From: Vibrio sp. JPW-9-11-11
GTDB taxonomy: Bacteria; Pseudomonadota; Gammaproteobacteria; Enterobacterales; Vibrionaceae
NCBI RefSeq assembly: GCF_013369335.1
Contig: NZ_SZQJ01000004.1
Location: 620,001 to 684,000 of the forward strand
Reading direction: 5' to 3'
DNA length: 64,000 nt
Shown here: positions 27,679 to 37,431 of the stretch, one piece after another
Position numbering within the stretch: the first letter of the stretch is position 1
How the letters are laid out: every line of letters starts with the position of its first letter
Notes under the pieces: generated by a model
The model's database searches: none
What the model was told of the DNA's origin: nothing
The model's input: only the letters and a program-made list of their open reading frames with translations
Program-made: the position numbers and the translations under genes

Positions 27679-27713
27679 AGCCAAGCAAACTAACAATAAT
27701 TAAAGGAAAGCAG

Positions 27714-28766
27714 GTGGAAGTTCGTCATAACTGGACCGTCGAGCAAGTTCGATCGCTAATGGAAAAGCCGTTTATGGATTTGTTGTTTGAAGCTCAACAG
27801 ATTCATCGACAGTATCAACAACCCAACCACGTCCAAGTCAGTACTTTGCTGTCAATAAAAACCGGCGCTTGTCCCGAAGACTGTAAGTACTGTCCGCAGA
27901 GTGCTCGCTACACGACAGATATCGAAAAAGAACGTTTGATGGAAGTAGAGCGAGTGTTAGACGCTGCGCAGAAAGCCAAGAGCGCGGGCTCGACGCGTTT
28001 TTGTATGGGGGCTGCTTGGAAAAATCCGAAAGCCCGTGATATGCCGCACCTTACCCAGATGATTAAAGGCGTGAAGGGAATGGGACTCGAAACCTGTATG
28101 ACCTTGGGTATGCTAACGCCTGATCAAGCGCAGCAATTATCAGATGCCGGGCTGGATTACTACAATCACAATTTGGATACGTCGCCAGAGTTTTACGGCA
28201 ATATTATTACCACTCGCACCTACCAAGATCGATTGGATACGCTATCCCATGTTCGTGATGCTGGAATGAAAATTTGTTCGGGCGGCATTATTGGCATGGG
28301 CGAAAGTGCCAACGACAGAGCGGGATTATTGGTCGAACTTGCTAATCTTCCTACCCATCCGGAAAGCGTGCCAATTAACATGTTGGTAAAAGTAAAGGGC
28401 ACCCCACTAGAGCAAGTAGACGACGTTGAGCCGTTTGATTTTATTCGCTTAATTGCGATAGCGCGGATCATGATGCCACAATCGGCGGTGCGTTTGTCTG
28501 CTGGCCGCGAAAACATGAATGAGCAAATGCAGGCGCTATGCTTTATGGCTGGCGCTAACTCTGTGTTTTACGGTTGCAAATTACTCACCACACCTAACCC
28601 GTCAGAAGATAAAGATCTTCAACTGTTTAATAAGCTTGGCATTAATCGTGACGAAGTCTCGCAAAAACCGGATCAGATAGAAGAAAACGAATTACTAGAT
28701 CGAGTGGTGGAACGCGTTGCGTCGAGACCGAGCAAGGATGACCTGTTCTACGATGCCAGCGTTTAG
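27714..28766 (+). CDS. bioB: Biotin synthase
   Basis: A 350-residue radical-SAM enzyme inserting sulfur into dethiobiotin, the last step of biotin synthesis. The SAM-cluster motif is [11 protein letters not shown]. Other family blocks: [41 protein letters not shown] and [20 protein letters not shown]. The start is GTG (MEVRHNWTV) behind AAAGGAAAGCAG. It is first in bioB-F-C-D and overlaps bioF by 14 bases. Transcription is likely repressed by BirA. Confidence 0.97.
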   Translation: MEVRHNWTVEQVRSLMEKPFMDLLFEAQQIHRQYQQPNHVQVSTLLSIKTGACPEDCKYCPQSARYTTDIEKERLMEVERVLDAAQKAKSAGSTRFCMGAAWKNPKARDMPHLTQMIKGVKGMGLETCMTLGMLTPDQAQQLSDAGLDYYNHNLDTSPEFYGNIITTRTYQDRLDTLSHVRDAGMKICSGGIIGMGESANDRAGLLVELANLPTHPESVPINMLVKVKGTPLEQVDDVEPFDFIRLIAIARIMMPQSAVRLSAGRENMNEQMQALCFMAGANSVFYGCKLLTTPNPSEDKDLQLFNKLGINRDEVSQKPDQIEENELLDRVVERVASRPSKDDLFYDASV

Positions 28767-29898
28767 TCATCGAATCGAGCGAGCTCTCTCCACAAGAAAA
28801 CAGCAAGGTTTGCAACGTACGTTACAGGTTGTCGAAGGTGGTAATGCTCGTCTGTTGCGCTGCGCAAACCGTCAATATCTCAATTTTTCGAGTAATGACT
28901 ACCTTGGTTTAGCAACGGACAAGCAACTCACTAAAGCTTGGCAGCAAGGGCTGGATAAGTATGGGAATGGCAGTGGTGCGTCACCACTAGTCACTGGTTT
29001 TAGCTCAGCACATTACGGGTTAGAACACACCTTGTGTGAGTGGCTTGGCTTTGATCGCGCGATCTTGTTTGGCTCAGGTTTCTCTGCCAATCAAGCTTTA
29101 TTATTTACTCTGCTTGAGCAAGAGGATCTTCTGCTCCAAGATAAACTGAACCATGCCTCTTTAATGGAGGCGGGGTTGCTGTCCTCTGCAACCATGAAGC
29201 GCTTTCATCATAACGATGTTAGGCATCTTGCGAAGCTGCTCAAACCACGCAGTATGGTAGTGACTGAGGGTGTGTTTAGCATGGATGGGGATGTTTCTCC
29301 TTTGGCTGATATCGCATCCTTGGTTCAGCCAGATTCTTGCTTGGTTGTCGATGACGCGCACGGTATCGGTGTTTTAGGCGCAAACGGCTCAGGTAGCTGT
29401 ACACACGCGGGCATTCTGCCCGACATACTGATTGTAACGTTTGGCAAAGGCTTTGGTTTGTCGGGTGCCGCTATTATGTGCAGCCAACAGATGGGGGATT
29501 ATCTCACTCAGTTTGCCCGCCATCATGTTTATTCAACTGCACTGCCTCCGGCGCAAGCTTTTGCCTTGCAAACAGCAGCTGAAATGATTCAGCAGCAAGA
29601 TTGGCGTCGTGAAAAGCTCGCTGAACTGTCTAATTACTATGACCACCTTTTACGTGATTGTATGGGATATCGTCATACCAGTACTGCTATCAAGCCTTTT
29701 GTGCTTGGAGAAAGCCGTGTGGCTGACAGATACTCGCATCAATTAAAGCAGCAAGGTATCTGGGCTAGTGCGATTAGACCACCGACTGTGGCACCGGGAA
29801 GTGCTCGCCTTAGACTAACCTTGACGGCGTCGCATACTAAGCAAGATATCGAATTGTTAGCAAGTCAGCTTAAACGTTTGAGTCAGGAGTTCCAGTGA
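28753..29898 (+). CDS. bioF: 8-Amino-7-oxononanoate synthase
   Basis: 381 residues from the ATG of [20 protein letters not shown], close to the 384 of E. coli. It is a PLP alpha-oxoamine synthase that condenses pimeloyl-ACP with alanine. Motifs: [42 protein letters not shown] (PLP Asp/His) and [13 protein letters not shown] (Schiff-base Lys). Upstream in-frame starts would overlap bioB by 30-50 bases; 28753 fits family length best. Its stop overlaps the bioC start (TGATG), so translation is coupled. Confidence 0.95.
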   Translation: MPAFSHRIERALSTRKQQGLQRTLQVVEGGNARLLRCANRQYLNFSSNDYLGLATDKQLTKAWQQGLDKYGNGSGASPLVTGFSSAHYGLEHTLCEWLGFDRAILFGSGFSANQALLFTLLEQEDLLLQDKLNHASLMEAGLLSSATMKRFHHNDVRHLAKLLKPRSMVVTEGVFSMDGDVSPLADIASLVQPDSCLVVDDAHGIGVLGANGSGSCTHAGILPDILIVTFGKGFGLSGAAIMCSQQMGDYLTQFARHHVYSTALPPAQAFALQTAAEMIQQQDWRREKLAELSNYYDHLLRDCMGYRHTSTAIKPFVLGESRVADRYSHQLKQQGIWASAIRPPTVAPGSARLRLTLTASHTKQDIELLASQLKRLSQEFQ

Positions 29899-30698
29899 TG
29901 CAAGATGCGTTAACACTGCCTACACCTAACAGTGACAAACAACCTATTGCTGACGCGTTTGGACGCGCCGCGCGAACTTATGACAATCATGCGGCGTTTC
30001 AGCGTGAAGTTGGCGAGCGTCTTTTGAGCAAAATGCCACAAGACCTAAGCGGGAAAGTGGTTCTCGACTTAGGTTGTGGTACCGGTTACTTCTCCGAAGC
30101 TCTATTGCTTAGAGGGGCCGAGGTCATCAGCTTCGACTTGTCATCCGAGATGTTGTCGGTGGCTAAAGAGCGCTGCGGTGACAACGCTGTGTGTTATGTT
30201 CAGGGCGATGCCGAGGCATTGCCTTTGCGTAATGACAGCGTCGATTATGTGTTCTCGAGTCTCGCTTTGCAGTGGTGTGCGGATTTTTCCAACCCGCTCA
30301 AAGAAGTTCGAAGAGTTGTCAAAGAGGGCGGAGAAGCCTATGTGTCTACGCTATTAGATGGGTCGCTATATGAGCTCAAACAGGCATGGAGAAAAATTGA
30401 TGCATATCAACACGTCAACCAGTTTACTTCACTCAATCAGATAAAAATTGCGTTAGCGCAATCTGAGTGTGATACCCATCAACTAGACTTACCGGCTATT
30501 ACGGTTTGGTATGCGTCAGCATTTGCTCTGATGCGTGACTTAAAAGGTATTGGTGCCACCCATGTCAATGGGCGCTCGCAAGGCCTAACCAGTCGTCGTG
30601 TTTTGCTTGGTGTTGAACGAGAATATCAGACCTATCGTAACCATCAAGGTCTTCTACCTGCAACATATCAGGTTTGTTTAGGGGTTATTCATCTATGA
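29898..30698 (+). CDS. bioC: Malonyl-ACP O-methyltransferase
   Basis: A 266-residue SAM-dependent methyltransferase that caps malonyl-ACP so the fatty-acid cycle can build the pimeloyl chain. SAM motif I is [17 protein letters not shown]; also [14 protein letters not shown] and [20 protein letters not shown]. The ATG at 29898 overlaps the bioF stop and has AGGAG eight bases upstream; the adjacent GTG is less likely. No bioH is present in this window, so the matching pimeloyl-ACP esterase must be elsewhere. Confidence 0.93.
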   Translation: MQDALTLPTPNSDKQPIADAFGRAARTYDNHAAFQREVGERLLSKMPQDLSGKVVLDLGCGTGYFSEALLLRGAEVISFDLSSEMLSVAKERCGDNAVCYVQGDAEALPLRNDSVDYVFSSLALQWCADFSNPLKEVRRVVKEGGEAYVSTLLDGSLYELKQAWRKIDAYQHVNQFTSLNQIKIALAQSECDTHQLDLPAITVWYASAFALMRDLKGIGATHVNGRSQGLTSRRVLLGVEREYQTYRNHQGLLPATYQVCLGVIHL

Positions 30699-31378
30699 TT
30701 GATGCATTTTTTATTGCGGGTACGGATACCGATGTTGGAAAAACAGTTGCGTCGAAAGCGATTCTCAATGCGCTCGCACAACAAGGCTTGCGCACCATTG
30801 GTTATAAGCCGGTGGCCGCAGGTAGTGATAAAACGGAGTTAGGCTTTCGCAACTCGGATGCGCTTTATTTGCAAAAAGCGGCGACGGTTGACGTTGACTA
30901 CGACAGCGTTAATCCTTACGCGTTAGAGTTGCCCGCCTCACCTCACATTGCCGCTAAACATGAAAGCGTAACTATTGATTACGCTTTGCTAAGCGACAAA
31001 CTCGACCAGCACAAACGAAGCTCGGATATCGTTTTGGTTGAAGGGGCTGGGGGGTGGCGAGTCCCTGTGTCAGATACAGACTGCCTATCAAGCTGGGTGC
31101 AGCAAGAAAAGTTGCCCGTAGTACTGGTGGTCGGTATTAAATTGGGCTGCTTGAGTCATGCGCTCCTGACCTTGGACGCTATTAAAGCGGATGGTCTGGA
31201 AGTGATAGGTTGGGTTGCTAATCGAATCAACCCAGGAACCGAGCATTATGCGGACATCATTGCCATGTTAGAGCAAAAGATTGATGCGCCAAAAATTGGC
31301 GAAATTCCTTATGTACCGAGCGTGAAGCGAAAAGATTTGGCCAAGTACATTAATGTCGAACCGCTTCTTAGCGAGTAA
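30695..31378 (+). CDS. bioD: Dethiobiotin synthetase
   Basis: A 227-residue P-loop ATPase closing the ureido ring of dethiobiotin with CO2. The N-terminal loop is [20 protein letters not shown], and [20 protein letters not shown] is the second conserved block. The ATG overlaps the bioC stop (ATGA). An earlier frame start at 30674 would add seven residues and lacks a ribosome site, whereas AGGGG lies 10 bases before 30695. It is the last gene of bioBFCD; a strong hairpin terminator follows. Confidence 0.96.
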   Translation: MIDAFFIAGTDTDVGKTVASKAILNALAQQGLRTIGYKPVAAGSDKTELGFRNSDALYLQKAATVDVDYDSVNPYALELPASPHIAAKHESVTIDYALLSDKLDQHKRSSDIVLVEGAGGWRVPVSDTDCLSSWVQQEKLPVVLVVGIKLGCLSHALLTLDAIKADGLEVIGWVANRINPGTEHYADIIAMLEQKIDAPKIGEIPYVPSVKRKDLAKYINVEPLLSE

Positions 31379-31392
31379 AGTTAAAAACAGAC

Positions 31393-31423
31393 AAGAAGGG
31401 CTGCCGTATGGCAGCCCTTCTTT
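31393..31423. terminator. Bidirectional terminator between bioD and the small leftward gene
   Basis: AAGAAGGGCTGCC and GGCAGCCCTTCTT are perfect 13-base arms around GTAT. Only short T stretches flank it, but stem strength and position support termination of the two convergent genes. Confidence 0.8.
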
Positions 31424-31435
31424 ATACATTTGTTG

Positions 31436-31603
31436 TTATCTGTCTTGATTTAGCCCCATCAGCGCGTGCTGGGTTTCAAGTATACGTTGTTGAGTTTTAT
31501 CTTCGGCAGAAATACCAAGCTGCTGCTTCGCTTCGTCCTCAGAAATACCTAGATGACAACACAACAGATCAATAGCCATTTGATAGTCGTTAGTTTCAAC
31601 CAT
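31436..31603 (-). CDS. Small protein of unknown function (55 aa)
   Basis: Reads MVETNDYQMAIDLLCCHLGI onwards and ends HALMGLNQDR. I do not recognise a family. It is acidic and helical, with a doubled motif LGISEDEAKQQ / LGISAEDKTQQ and an adjacent Cys-Cys pair. Translation is supported by AAGGAA seven bases before the ATG and by the shared terminator with bioD. It has no hydrophobic segment, so it is probably cytoplasmic. It lies alone between bioD and htpX. Confidence 0.65.
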   Translation of the reverse strand: MVETNDYQMAIDLLCCHLGISEDEAKQQLGISAEDKTQQRILETQHALMGLNQDR

Positions 31604-31899
31604 GATTTTGTTCCTTATTCCTTGGAATTTTCAATCTAAGCTAAATTTAGCAGCTTTGACTCGACCCACAATACGACCAAAGTCTAACCCGCCTCGATAT
31701 CGTGTCCACTTTGAGCACAAACTATCGAAAACCAGTGGACGCAAGAGTTTGCATGTTATTGAACAAACTGGAAAACAAATGTTTCAATTTACTTCTTAAC
31801 CTTGTAAATAAACAGAATAGACTATATCTATACACTAACAAAAAAATCTAGGCGCTTTTGCCTAGAGAGTAAGATGCTTGCGTATCTGGAGAAAAGTAA
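31604..31899. promoter_or_regulatory. Spacer and leader before htpX
   Basis: These 296 bases hold no credible gene. A hairpin, TCTAGGC-GCTTTT-GCCTAGA (31847-31866), lies in the probable htpX leader about 33 bases before the ATG, without a T run. I found no convincing sigma-32 promoter or CpxR repeat. Confidence 0.4.
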
Positions 31900-32763
31900 A
31901 TGAAGCGAGTCATGTTATTTTTGGCAACTAACCTTGCGGTTGTGCTGGTGCTTAGCGTTGTCCTAAATATTGTTTATTCTGTAACTGGGATGCAGCCTGG
32001 GAGTTTGTCTGGGCTACTTGTAATGGCTGCTTTATTTGGTTTTGGCGGCTCTTTTATCTCTTTGATGATGTCAAAGGGCATGGCACTACGTTCCGTCGGG
32101 GGCATGGTGATTGAAACACCACGCAACGAAACGGAACATTGGTTGCTTGAAACGGTGCGTCGTCAATCTGAACAAGTCGGTATTGGTATGCCAACAGTGG
32201 CCATTTATGACTCGGCAGATATCAACGCGTTTGCCACAGGGGCCAAGCGTGATGATTCATTGGTGGCAGTTTCGACTGGGTTGCTGCATAACATGACTCG
32301 TGACGAAGCAGAGGCGGTTCTTGCCCATGAGGTAAGTCACATTGCCAATGGTGACATGGTCACTATGACCTTGATGCAAGGTGTGGTGAACACTTTTGTT
32401 ATCTTCTTATCACGCTTTATCGCCAACATTGTGGCATCAAATGATAATGAAGAGGAAGGTGGCAGCAGCATGATGGTTTACTTCGGTGTCAGCATGGTAC
32501 TGGAGTTAGTGTTTGGGTTTTTAGCCAGCTTTATTACGATGTGGTACAGCCGTCATCGCGAGTTTCATGCCGATGCCGGTGCGGCACATTTAGTGGGCAA
32601 ACATAAAATGATCGCGGCGTTAGAGCGCTTGAAAATGAGCCATGAATCGCAGCTTGAAGGTTCGATGATGGCGTTTGGTATTAACGGCAAGCGTTCGATG
32701 ACCGAACTATTAATGAGTCACCCGCCACTCGATAAACGCATTAGTGCACTGCGCAACTCTTAA
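31900..32763 (+). CDS. htpX: Membrane-bound zinc protease HtpX
   Basis: A 287-residue M48 metalloprotease of the inner membrane, acting in membrane-protein quality control beside FtsH. Two N-terminal membrane segments (about 4-25 and 38-58) are followed by the zinc motif HEVSH in [14 protein letters not shown], a hydrophobic hairpin (about 155-215) and the third ligand region [17 protein letters not shown]. The C-terminus [15 protein letters not shown] is the family ending. E. coli HtpX is 293 residues. It has its own terminator. Confidence 0.95.
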   Translation: MKRVMLFLATNLAVVLVLSVVLNIVYSVTGMQPGSLSGLLVMAALFGFGGSFISLMMSKGMALRSVGGMVIETPRNETEHWLLETVRRQSEQVGIGMPTVAIYDSADINAFATGAKRDDSLVAVSTGLLHNMTRDEAEAVLAHEVSHIANGDMVTMTLMQGVVNTFVIFLSRFIANIVASNDNEEEGGSSMMVYFGVSMVLELVFGFLASFITMWYSRHREFHADAGAAHLVGKHKMIAALERLKMSHESQLEGSMMAFGINGKRSMTELLMSHPPLDKRISALRNS

Positions 32764-32783
32764 TGTTGTCATCTAATATATTG

Positions 32784-32814
32784 AAAAGGCTTGGTTTATA
32801 ACCAAGCCTTTTTT
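32784..32814 (+). terminator. Rho-independent terminator after htpX
   Basis: AAAAGGCTTGGTT and AACCAAGCCTTTT form a near-perfect stem, followed by TT. Confidence 0.9.
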
Positions 32815-32857
32815 GATCTGTTTGTGAACCACCGACGTACAAGAGACAACAAAAAGT

Positions 32858-32933
32858 TATACAAATTATTTTTTGTACAACTTTTCAAAATCATCTATGG
32901 TTTAATAGTTGTACAAAAATAAACGTTGTACAT
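32858..32933. promoter_or_regulatory. Array of TGTACA operators (LitR/CarH-type) before the lipid-modification operon
   Basis: TATACA at 32858, TTGTACAA at 32873-32880, TTGTACAA at 32909-32916 and TTGTACAT at 32926-32933. The pairs are 16 and 17 bases apart centre to centre. Such tandem TGTACA boxes are bound by MerR-family B12 photoreceptors (LitR/CarH). A promoter, TTGTAC-N17-TATGGT (32873-32901), overlaps the boxes. No merR-type gene is in the window. Confidence 0.6.
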
Positions 32934-32951
32934 GATTTTAGGAGGGTGTAA

Positions 32952-33371
32952 ATGGATGTTCAGTCAGTGAGTCAAGTCTATCAACAGCTTAACAAATCCA
33001 ATCTACATCTGTTGTCAGACGTCTATCATCAGCAAGTCGTGTTTGAGGATGCAGCACATCGCCTTGAGGGCTGGCAACAGCTTGAGCGCTATTTTGAGAC
33101 TCTGTACGCTAACGTTAAGCGTTGTGACTTCAATATTATCGAACATCAACAGGCGGGGGATAGTGGTTTTATCACTTGGCAGATGGCACTCGAACATCCC
33201 AAGCTTTCCAAAGGGGCTGTCGTTCAGGTGAATGGGGTTAGCCATATCAAGTTTCATGAGGGCAAAGTGATTTACCATCGTGACTATTTCGATCTCGGTG
33301 AGATGCTTTACGAAAATTTGCCGGTGTTAGGATCCATCATCAAAACCATTAAACAGAGGTTGGGGCAATGA
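32952..33371 (+). CDS. NTF2-like (SnoaL/DUF4440-type) protein
   Basis: 139 residues with the cone-shaped NTF2 fold pattern: a helical start (VYQQLNKSNLHLLSDVYHQQ), VVFEDAAHRLEGWQQLERYF, then strands including GVSHIKFHEGKVIYHRDYFD. Such proteins are isomerases, hydrolases or binding modules; no catalytic set can be read. It is the first gene of an eight-gene operon and has a strong AGGAGGG ribosome site close behind the TGTACA boxes. It overlaps the SDR gene by four bases. Confidence 0.8.
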   Translation: MDVQSVSQVYQQLNKSNLHLLSDVYHQQVVFEDAAHRLEGWQQLERYFETLYANVKRCDFNIIEHQQAGDSGFITWQMALEHPKLSKGAVVQVNGVSHIKFHEGKVIYHRDYFDLGEMLYENLPVLGSIIKTIKQRLGQ

Positions 33372-34102
33372 AGCGTGTTCTGATCACTGGAGCGACATCG
33401 GGCATTGGCAAGCAGTTGGCTGTTGATTACGCCAAACAAGGAGTAGAGGTGTTCGCTTGTGGGCGTAACCAACAGGTGTTGGACGAAATGAGTGACGCTT
33501 TTCCAGCCATAACTGGTCTCGCCTTTGATTTAACTGATTTGGAGCAAACCAAGCAAGCTTTAGCCTCTCTAAAACAGGTACCGCACCTTTGGGTGTTTAA
33601 CGCTGGGGACTGTGAGTACATAAATGACGGTGTGATTGACGCCGGGCTTTTTCGTCGCGTTTTTGAGGTCAACGTACTGGGTTTGACCAATGCACTGGAA
33701 GCTTGTCAGGGCTATTTCCAGGTCGGGCATCGAGTGGCTATCGTAGGCTCGATTGCCAGTGAAGTCGCGCTTCCAAGAGCCGAAGCATATGGCGCTTCTA
33801 AAGCGGCCGTGAGCTATTTAGCGCGCACCTTACAGCTCGACCTTAAACCGAAAGGGGTAGATGTATCGATTATCTATCCTGGTTTCGTCAAAACGCCTCT
33901 AACTGACAAAAATACCTTTGAAATGCCGATGCTGATCTCGACTGAACGTGCTTCTGATGAGATTCGACAAGGACTGGATAAAGGGCAAGCCCATATTTAT
34001 TTTCCGAAACGCTTTACCTCGATTTTACGCTTGATTGGCGCGTTGCCTTATCGTTGGCAAAACGCATTGACGGCGAAATTACTCGCTCAAGGACAGGACT
34101 GA
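33368..34102 (+). CDS. Short-chain dehydrogenase/reductase
   Basis: A 244-residue classical SDR. Cofactor loop ITGATSGIGKQLA, LWVFNAGDCEY (NAG motif), catalytic Ser in VGSIASEVALPRA and YGASKAAVSYLA (Tyr-X3-Lys). The substrate is unknown, but the operon suggests a lipid or fatty-acyl group. It overlaps the NTF2-like gene by four bases, and the flavoprotein gene follows after five. Confidence 0.88.
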   Translation: MKRVLITGATSGIGKQLAVDYAKQGVEVFACGRNQQVLDEMSDAFPAITGLAFDLTDLEQTKQALASLKQVPHLWVFNAGDCEYINDGVIDAGLFRRVFEVNVLGLTNALEACQGYFQVGHRVAIVGSIASEVALPRAEAYGASKAAVSYLARTLQLDLKPKGVDVSIIYPGFVKTPLTDKNTFEMPMLISTERASDEIRQGLDKGQAHIYFPKRFTSILRLIGALPYRWQNALTAKLLAQGQD

Positions 34103-34107
34103 TATTC

Positions 34108-35388
34108 ATGAAAATTGCAATCATAGGAACCGGCATATCAGGTTTGACATGTGGGTATTACCTCCATACGCGACACGATGTGACATTGTTCGAAGCAAAC
34201 GACTACATTGGTGGACACACCGCAACTGTCGACGTTGAACTGGATGGAAAAACTTACGCCGTGGATACGGGCTTTATTGTTTACAACGACAGAACTTACC
34301 CTAATTTTATTGCGCTGATGAACGACATTGGCGTCAAAGGTAAACCCAGTCAGATGAGCTTTAGTGTGCGCAATGACGATAACGGACTGGAGTATAACGG
34401 CCATACTATCAGTACGTTATTTGCTCAAAAGCGAAATTGGTTAAACCCGAAGTTTTACTCTTTCATCTTCGAGATTTTGCGCTTCAACCGCATGGTAAAA
34501 GAGGTGGCTAACAATGTTGAGTCAAGCGAGCAGACGTTGGGGGAGTTTCTTACCCAGCATGCCTTTAGTGACTTCTTCAGCGACAATTATATTCTGCCGA
34601 TGGGGGCCGCGATCTGGTCCTCGACCTTAGCCGACATGCGCGCGTTTCCTTTGTCTTTCTTTGCTCGATTTTTCTTAAATCATGGGTTGCTTGACGTCAC
34701 TAACCGACCGCAGTGGTACGTCATTCAAGGCGGTTCGCGTGAGTACATCAAACCACTGATCAAAGGCTTTGCGGAGCGAGTTCGTCTTAATAGCCCTGTC
34801 GAGAGTGTAGTGCGTGACCAAGCTGGTGTGACCTTGCAGGTCAATGGTCAAACAGAACGTTTTGATCAGGTTATATTTGCTTGTCATAGTGACCAAGCGA
34901 GAACGCTGCTCACTGATGCGGGGCAAAGTGAGCAGCAGATTTTGGGTGATTTGACCTACCAAGCCAACGACGTGATTTTACATACTGATGAAAGCTTGCT
35001 GCCAAAACGTAAAGCGGCTTGGGCTTCTTGGAACTATTGGATTGAAGGAAGTGAGGATCAGCAACTTCGCGCACCAACCTTGACCTACAACATGAACATC
35101 TTGCAGCACATCGATGCGCCACAAACGTTCTGCGTCTCCCTTAATAGCCATCAACATATTGATGCAGACAAAATATTGCGTCGTTTCGTTTATCACCACC
35201 CAGTATTCAACCAACAATCCATTGCAGCCCAACAGCGACGAAGCGAAATCAACGGAATGTCTCGAACCTGGTTCTGTGGTGCCTATTGGTACAACGGGTT
35301 TCACGAAGATGGCGTACGTAGCGCACTGGATGTGGTGCGAGGTATCGAGAAGCTAGAAAATGAATTGACGACACGAGGAGCGGCCTAA
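34108..35388 (+). CDS. FAD-dependent amine-oxidase-type oxidoreductase
   Basis: 426 residues from the ATG of MKIAIIGTGISGLTCGYYLH, which is the FAD dinucleotide-binding motif at the very N-terminus; an earlier in-frame start would bury it behind 18 residues. Next come GGHTATVDVELDGKTYAVDT and FIVYNDRTYPNF. The end, CGAYWYNGFHEDGVRSALDV, is the family's C-terminal FAD contact. Relatives are encoded beside DUF1365 and Cfa-like genes in light- or singlet-oxygen-induced operons. Its stop overlaps the DUF1365 start by one base. Confidence 0.88.
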   Translation: MKIAIIGTGISGLTCGYYLHTRHDVTLFEANDYIGGHTATVDVELDGKTYAVDTGFIVYNDRTYPNFIALMNDIGVKGKPSQMSFSVRNDDNGLEYNGHTISTLFAQKRNWLNPKFYSFIFEILRFNRMVKEVANNVESSEQTLGEFLTQHAFSDFFSDNYILPMGAAIWSSTLADMRAFPLSFFARFFLNHGLLDVTNRPQWYVIQGGSREYIKPLIKGFAERVRLNSPVESVVRDQAGVTLQVNGQTERFDQVIFACHSDQARTLLTDAGQSEQQILGDLTYQANDVILHTDESLLPKRKAAWASWNYWIEGSEDQQLRAPTLTYNMNILQHIDAPQTFCVSLNSHQHIDADKILRRFVYHHPVFNQQSIAAQQRRSEINGMSRTWFCGAYWYNGFHEDGVRSALDVVRGIEKLENELTTRGAA

Positions 35389-36164
35389 TGGTGGAAGCTA
35401 GGCGTAGTCGTTTGTTGGTAGGGAGTGTCCGACATCGACGTTTCACTCCAGTCGTCCATGCGTTGGACTACGGCCTATTTATGCCCATGATCGATCTCGA
35501 TGAGCTGGAATCTCTTCAGCAACAAGTGTGGGGATTTGGTCATCGGTGGTGGCACTGGGCGCGCTTTAAGCGAGAAGACTATCTTGGTCAAGGTAATTTA
35601 AAGAGCGCAATATTGAATAAAGCCCATGAGCTGGGTGCAGAGCGGCTAGAGGGCCGCGTCGAAGCCGTACTTCATTTACGTTACTTTGGTCTCTATTTCA
35701 GTCCGGTCAACTTTTACTATCTTTATGACCAGCACGATGAGTGGCGTTATTTACTGGCAGAGGTGAGCAACACACCTTGGAATGAGCGTCATTACTATCT
35801 ACTTGATGCACACGATGAAACAACTTGGCGTCATCAAAAAGCCTTCCATGTTTCGCCTTTTAATCCGATTGAGCAAGAGTATGTTTGGAAGTTAAAGCCA
35901 CTGAAAGACAAGCTATCTATCCATCTCGAATGCCACCGTGAGAAAAAAGAGTTTGATGCTACGCTTAAAATGACCAAACAACCGTTTAACTCTAAAGTAT
36001 TACTCAAGCATTTGATCGCAACCCCCATCATGGCAGTAAAAGTAGTCACGGGTATTTACTGGCATGCATTGAAGCTTTGGCTCAAGAAAGCACCTTTTTA
36101 CTCTCATCCAAAATATCAACAAGGTGCAGGTAAAGGCAAAACCAAGCACGAAGCAGAACAATAA
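35388..36164 (+). CDS. DUF1365 family protein
   Basis: 258 residues matching DUF1365: VGSVRHRRFTPVVHALDYGL, YFGLYFSPVNFYYLYD, YLLAEVSNTPWNERHYYLL and KAFHVSPFNPIEQEYVWKL. No biochemical function is established. The family almost always sits between the flavin oxidase and a Cfa-type methyltransferase, as here, and is thought to act in the same lipid modification. ATG overlaps the preceding stop (TAATG). Confidence 0.9.
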   Translation: MVEARRSRLLVGSVRHRRFTPVVHALDYGLFMPMIDLDELESLQQQVWGFGHRWWHWARFKREDYLGQGNLKSAILNKAHELGAERLEGRVEAVLHLRYFGLYFSPVNFYYLYDQHDEWRYLLAEVSNTPWNERHYYLLDAHDETTWRHQKAFHVSPFNPIEQEYVWKLKPLKDKLSIHLECHREKKEFDATLKMTKQPFNSKVLLKHLIATPIMAVKVVTGIYWHALKLWLKKAPFYSHPKYQQGAGKGKTKHEAEQ

Positions 36165-36179
36165 CAAGGAGCTTAGGAG

Positions 36180-37421
36180 ATGATTAATTCGCAAACCCTA
36201 CCATTTCCCACCCAACTGACTTCATTGCAAAAGTCGGCAAGAAATATTGCATTTACATGCCTTTACAAGCTACAAATCGGCTCGTTGACCGTGATTGAAA
36301 ACTTTTCACAAGATGCGGGCAGGCAAGAACATTTCGGTAAGCCGCAAGAAGGTCAGCCCCATGCCATCATTGAGGTCAACAATCCTGCTTTCTATGCTCG
36401 CCTATTAAAAGGGGGAAGTATTGCTGCTGGTGAGGCTTATATGGATGGCTGGTGGGACAGCCCAGACTTGACCAAGGTGATGGAGCTGATGGCGCTCAAC
36501 CTGAACGCGCTTGACTCTATCGAGAGCCGCTCAACTTTTTTGTCCAAGCTAACCTATCAAATATCGCATTGGCTTAACCGAAATACACTTAGCAACTCAG
36601 CAAAAAATATTGAAGCGCATTACGACTTAAGTAATGATCTTTACCAGACCTTCCTCGATAAGAAGATGCTCTATTCATCGGCACTGTTTTCGTCAGAGCA
36701 AGACACATTAGAGCAGGCGCAAGTAAATAAGATGGAGCGTCTTTGCCAGCAGCTTAAGCTCACTGAGCAAGACCACGTGATTGAGATCGGGACTGGATGG
36801 GGGGCAATGGCGATATACATGGCAGAGCAGTACGGATGCCGAGTGACCACCACGACAATCTCAGAGCAGCAGTATCAATATGCTAAGGCAGAAATTGAGC
36901 GAAAGGGGTTGGAGCAGAAAATTACTCTGCTCAAGCAAGACTATCGCCTGTTAGAAGGGCAGTTTGATAAGTTGGTATCGATAGAGATGATTGAGGCGGT
37001 CGGAAAACAATACCTCACGTCTTACATCCAAAAGTGCCAGTCTCTGTTAAAGCGTGGTGGACTGATGGCCATTCAGGCGATCACCATTGCTGATCAGCGT
37101 TACGACTATTACAGTAACAATGTCGATTTCATCCAGAAGTACATTTTCCCAGGCGGCTTTTTACCGTCCATCACTGCGCTGACCCAAGCGACGACCAAAC
37201 ACAGCGATTTGGTATTGCGAGACCTGTTCGATATTGGCCAAGACTATGCGCGAACGCTCAGAGAGTGGTATCTACGCTTTAATCAGCAGCATCAGCGAGT
37301 TGAGCAACTGGGCTTCGACCAGCGCTTCGTTAGAATGTGGAACTACTATTTCTGTTATTGTGAGGGTGGCTTTAAAGCGCGCTCGATCAGTACCGTTCAT
37401 ATGACATTTGAAAGACCGTAG
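36180..37421 (+). CDS. Cyclopropane-fatty-acid synthase-like SAM methyltransferase
   Basis: 413 residues of the Cfa family, which methylates double bonds of phospholipid acyl chains. Motifs: AHYDLSNDLYQTFLDKKMLY, SAM motif VIEIGTGWGAMAIYMAEQYG, VSIEMIEAVGKQY and VDFIQKYIFPGGFLPSI. E. coli Cfa is 382 residues. In Rhodobacter a Cfa-like enzyme of an analogous operon takes part in furan fatty-acid synthesis rather than cyclopropane formation, so the product is left open. A strong AAGGAG...AGGAG precedes the ATG. Confidence 0.9.
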   Translation: MINSQTLPFPTQLTSLQKSARNIAFTCLYKLQIGSLTVIENFSQDAGRQEHFGKPQEGQPHAIIEVNNPAFYARLLKGGSIAAGEAYMDGWWDSPDLTKVMELMALNLNALDSIESRSTFLSKLTYQISHWLNRNTLSNSAKNIEAHYDLSNDLYQTFLDKKMLYSSALFSSEQDTLEQAQVNKMERLCQQLKLTEQDHVIEIGTGWGAMAIYMAEQYGCRVTTTTISEQQYQYAKAEIERKGLEQKITLLKQDYRLLEGQFDKLVSIEMIEAVGKQYLTSYIQKCQSLLKRGGLMAIQAITIADQRYDYYSNNVDFIQKYIFPGGFLPSITALTQATTKHSDLVLRDLFDIGQDYARTLREWYLRFNQQHQRVEQLGFDQRFVRMWNYYFCYCEGGFKARSISTVHMTFERP

Positions 37422-37431
37422 GGCCGATTCC

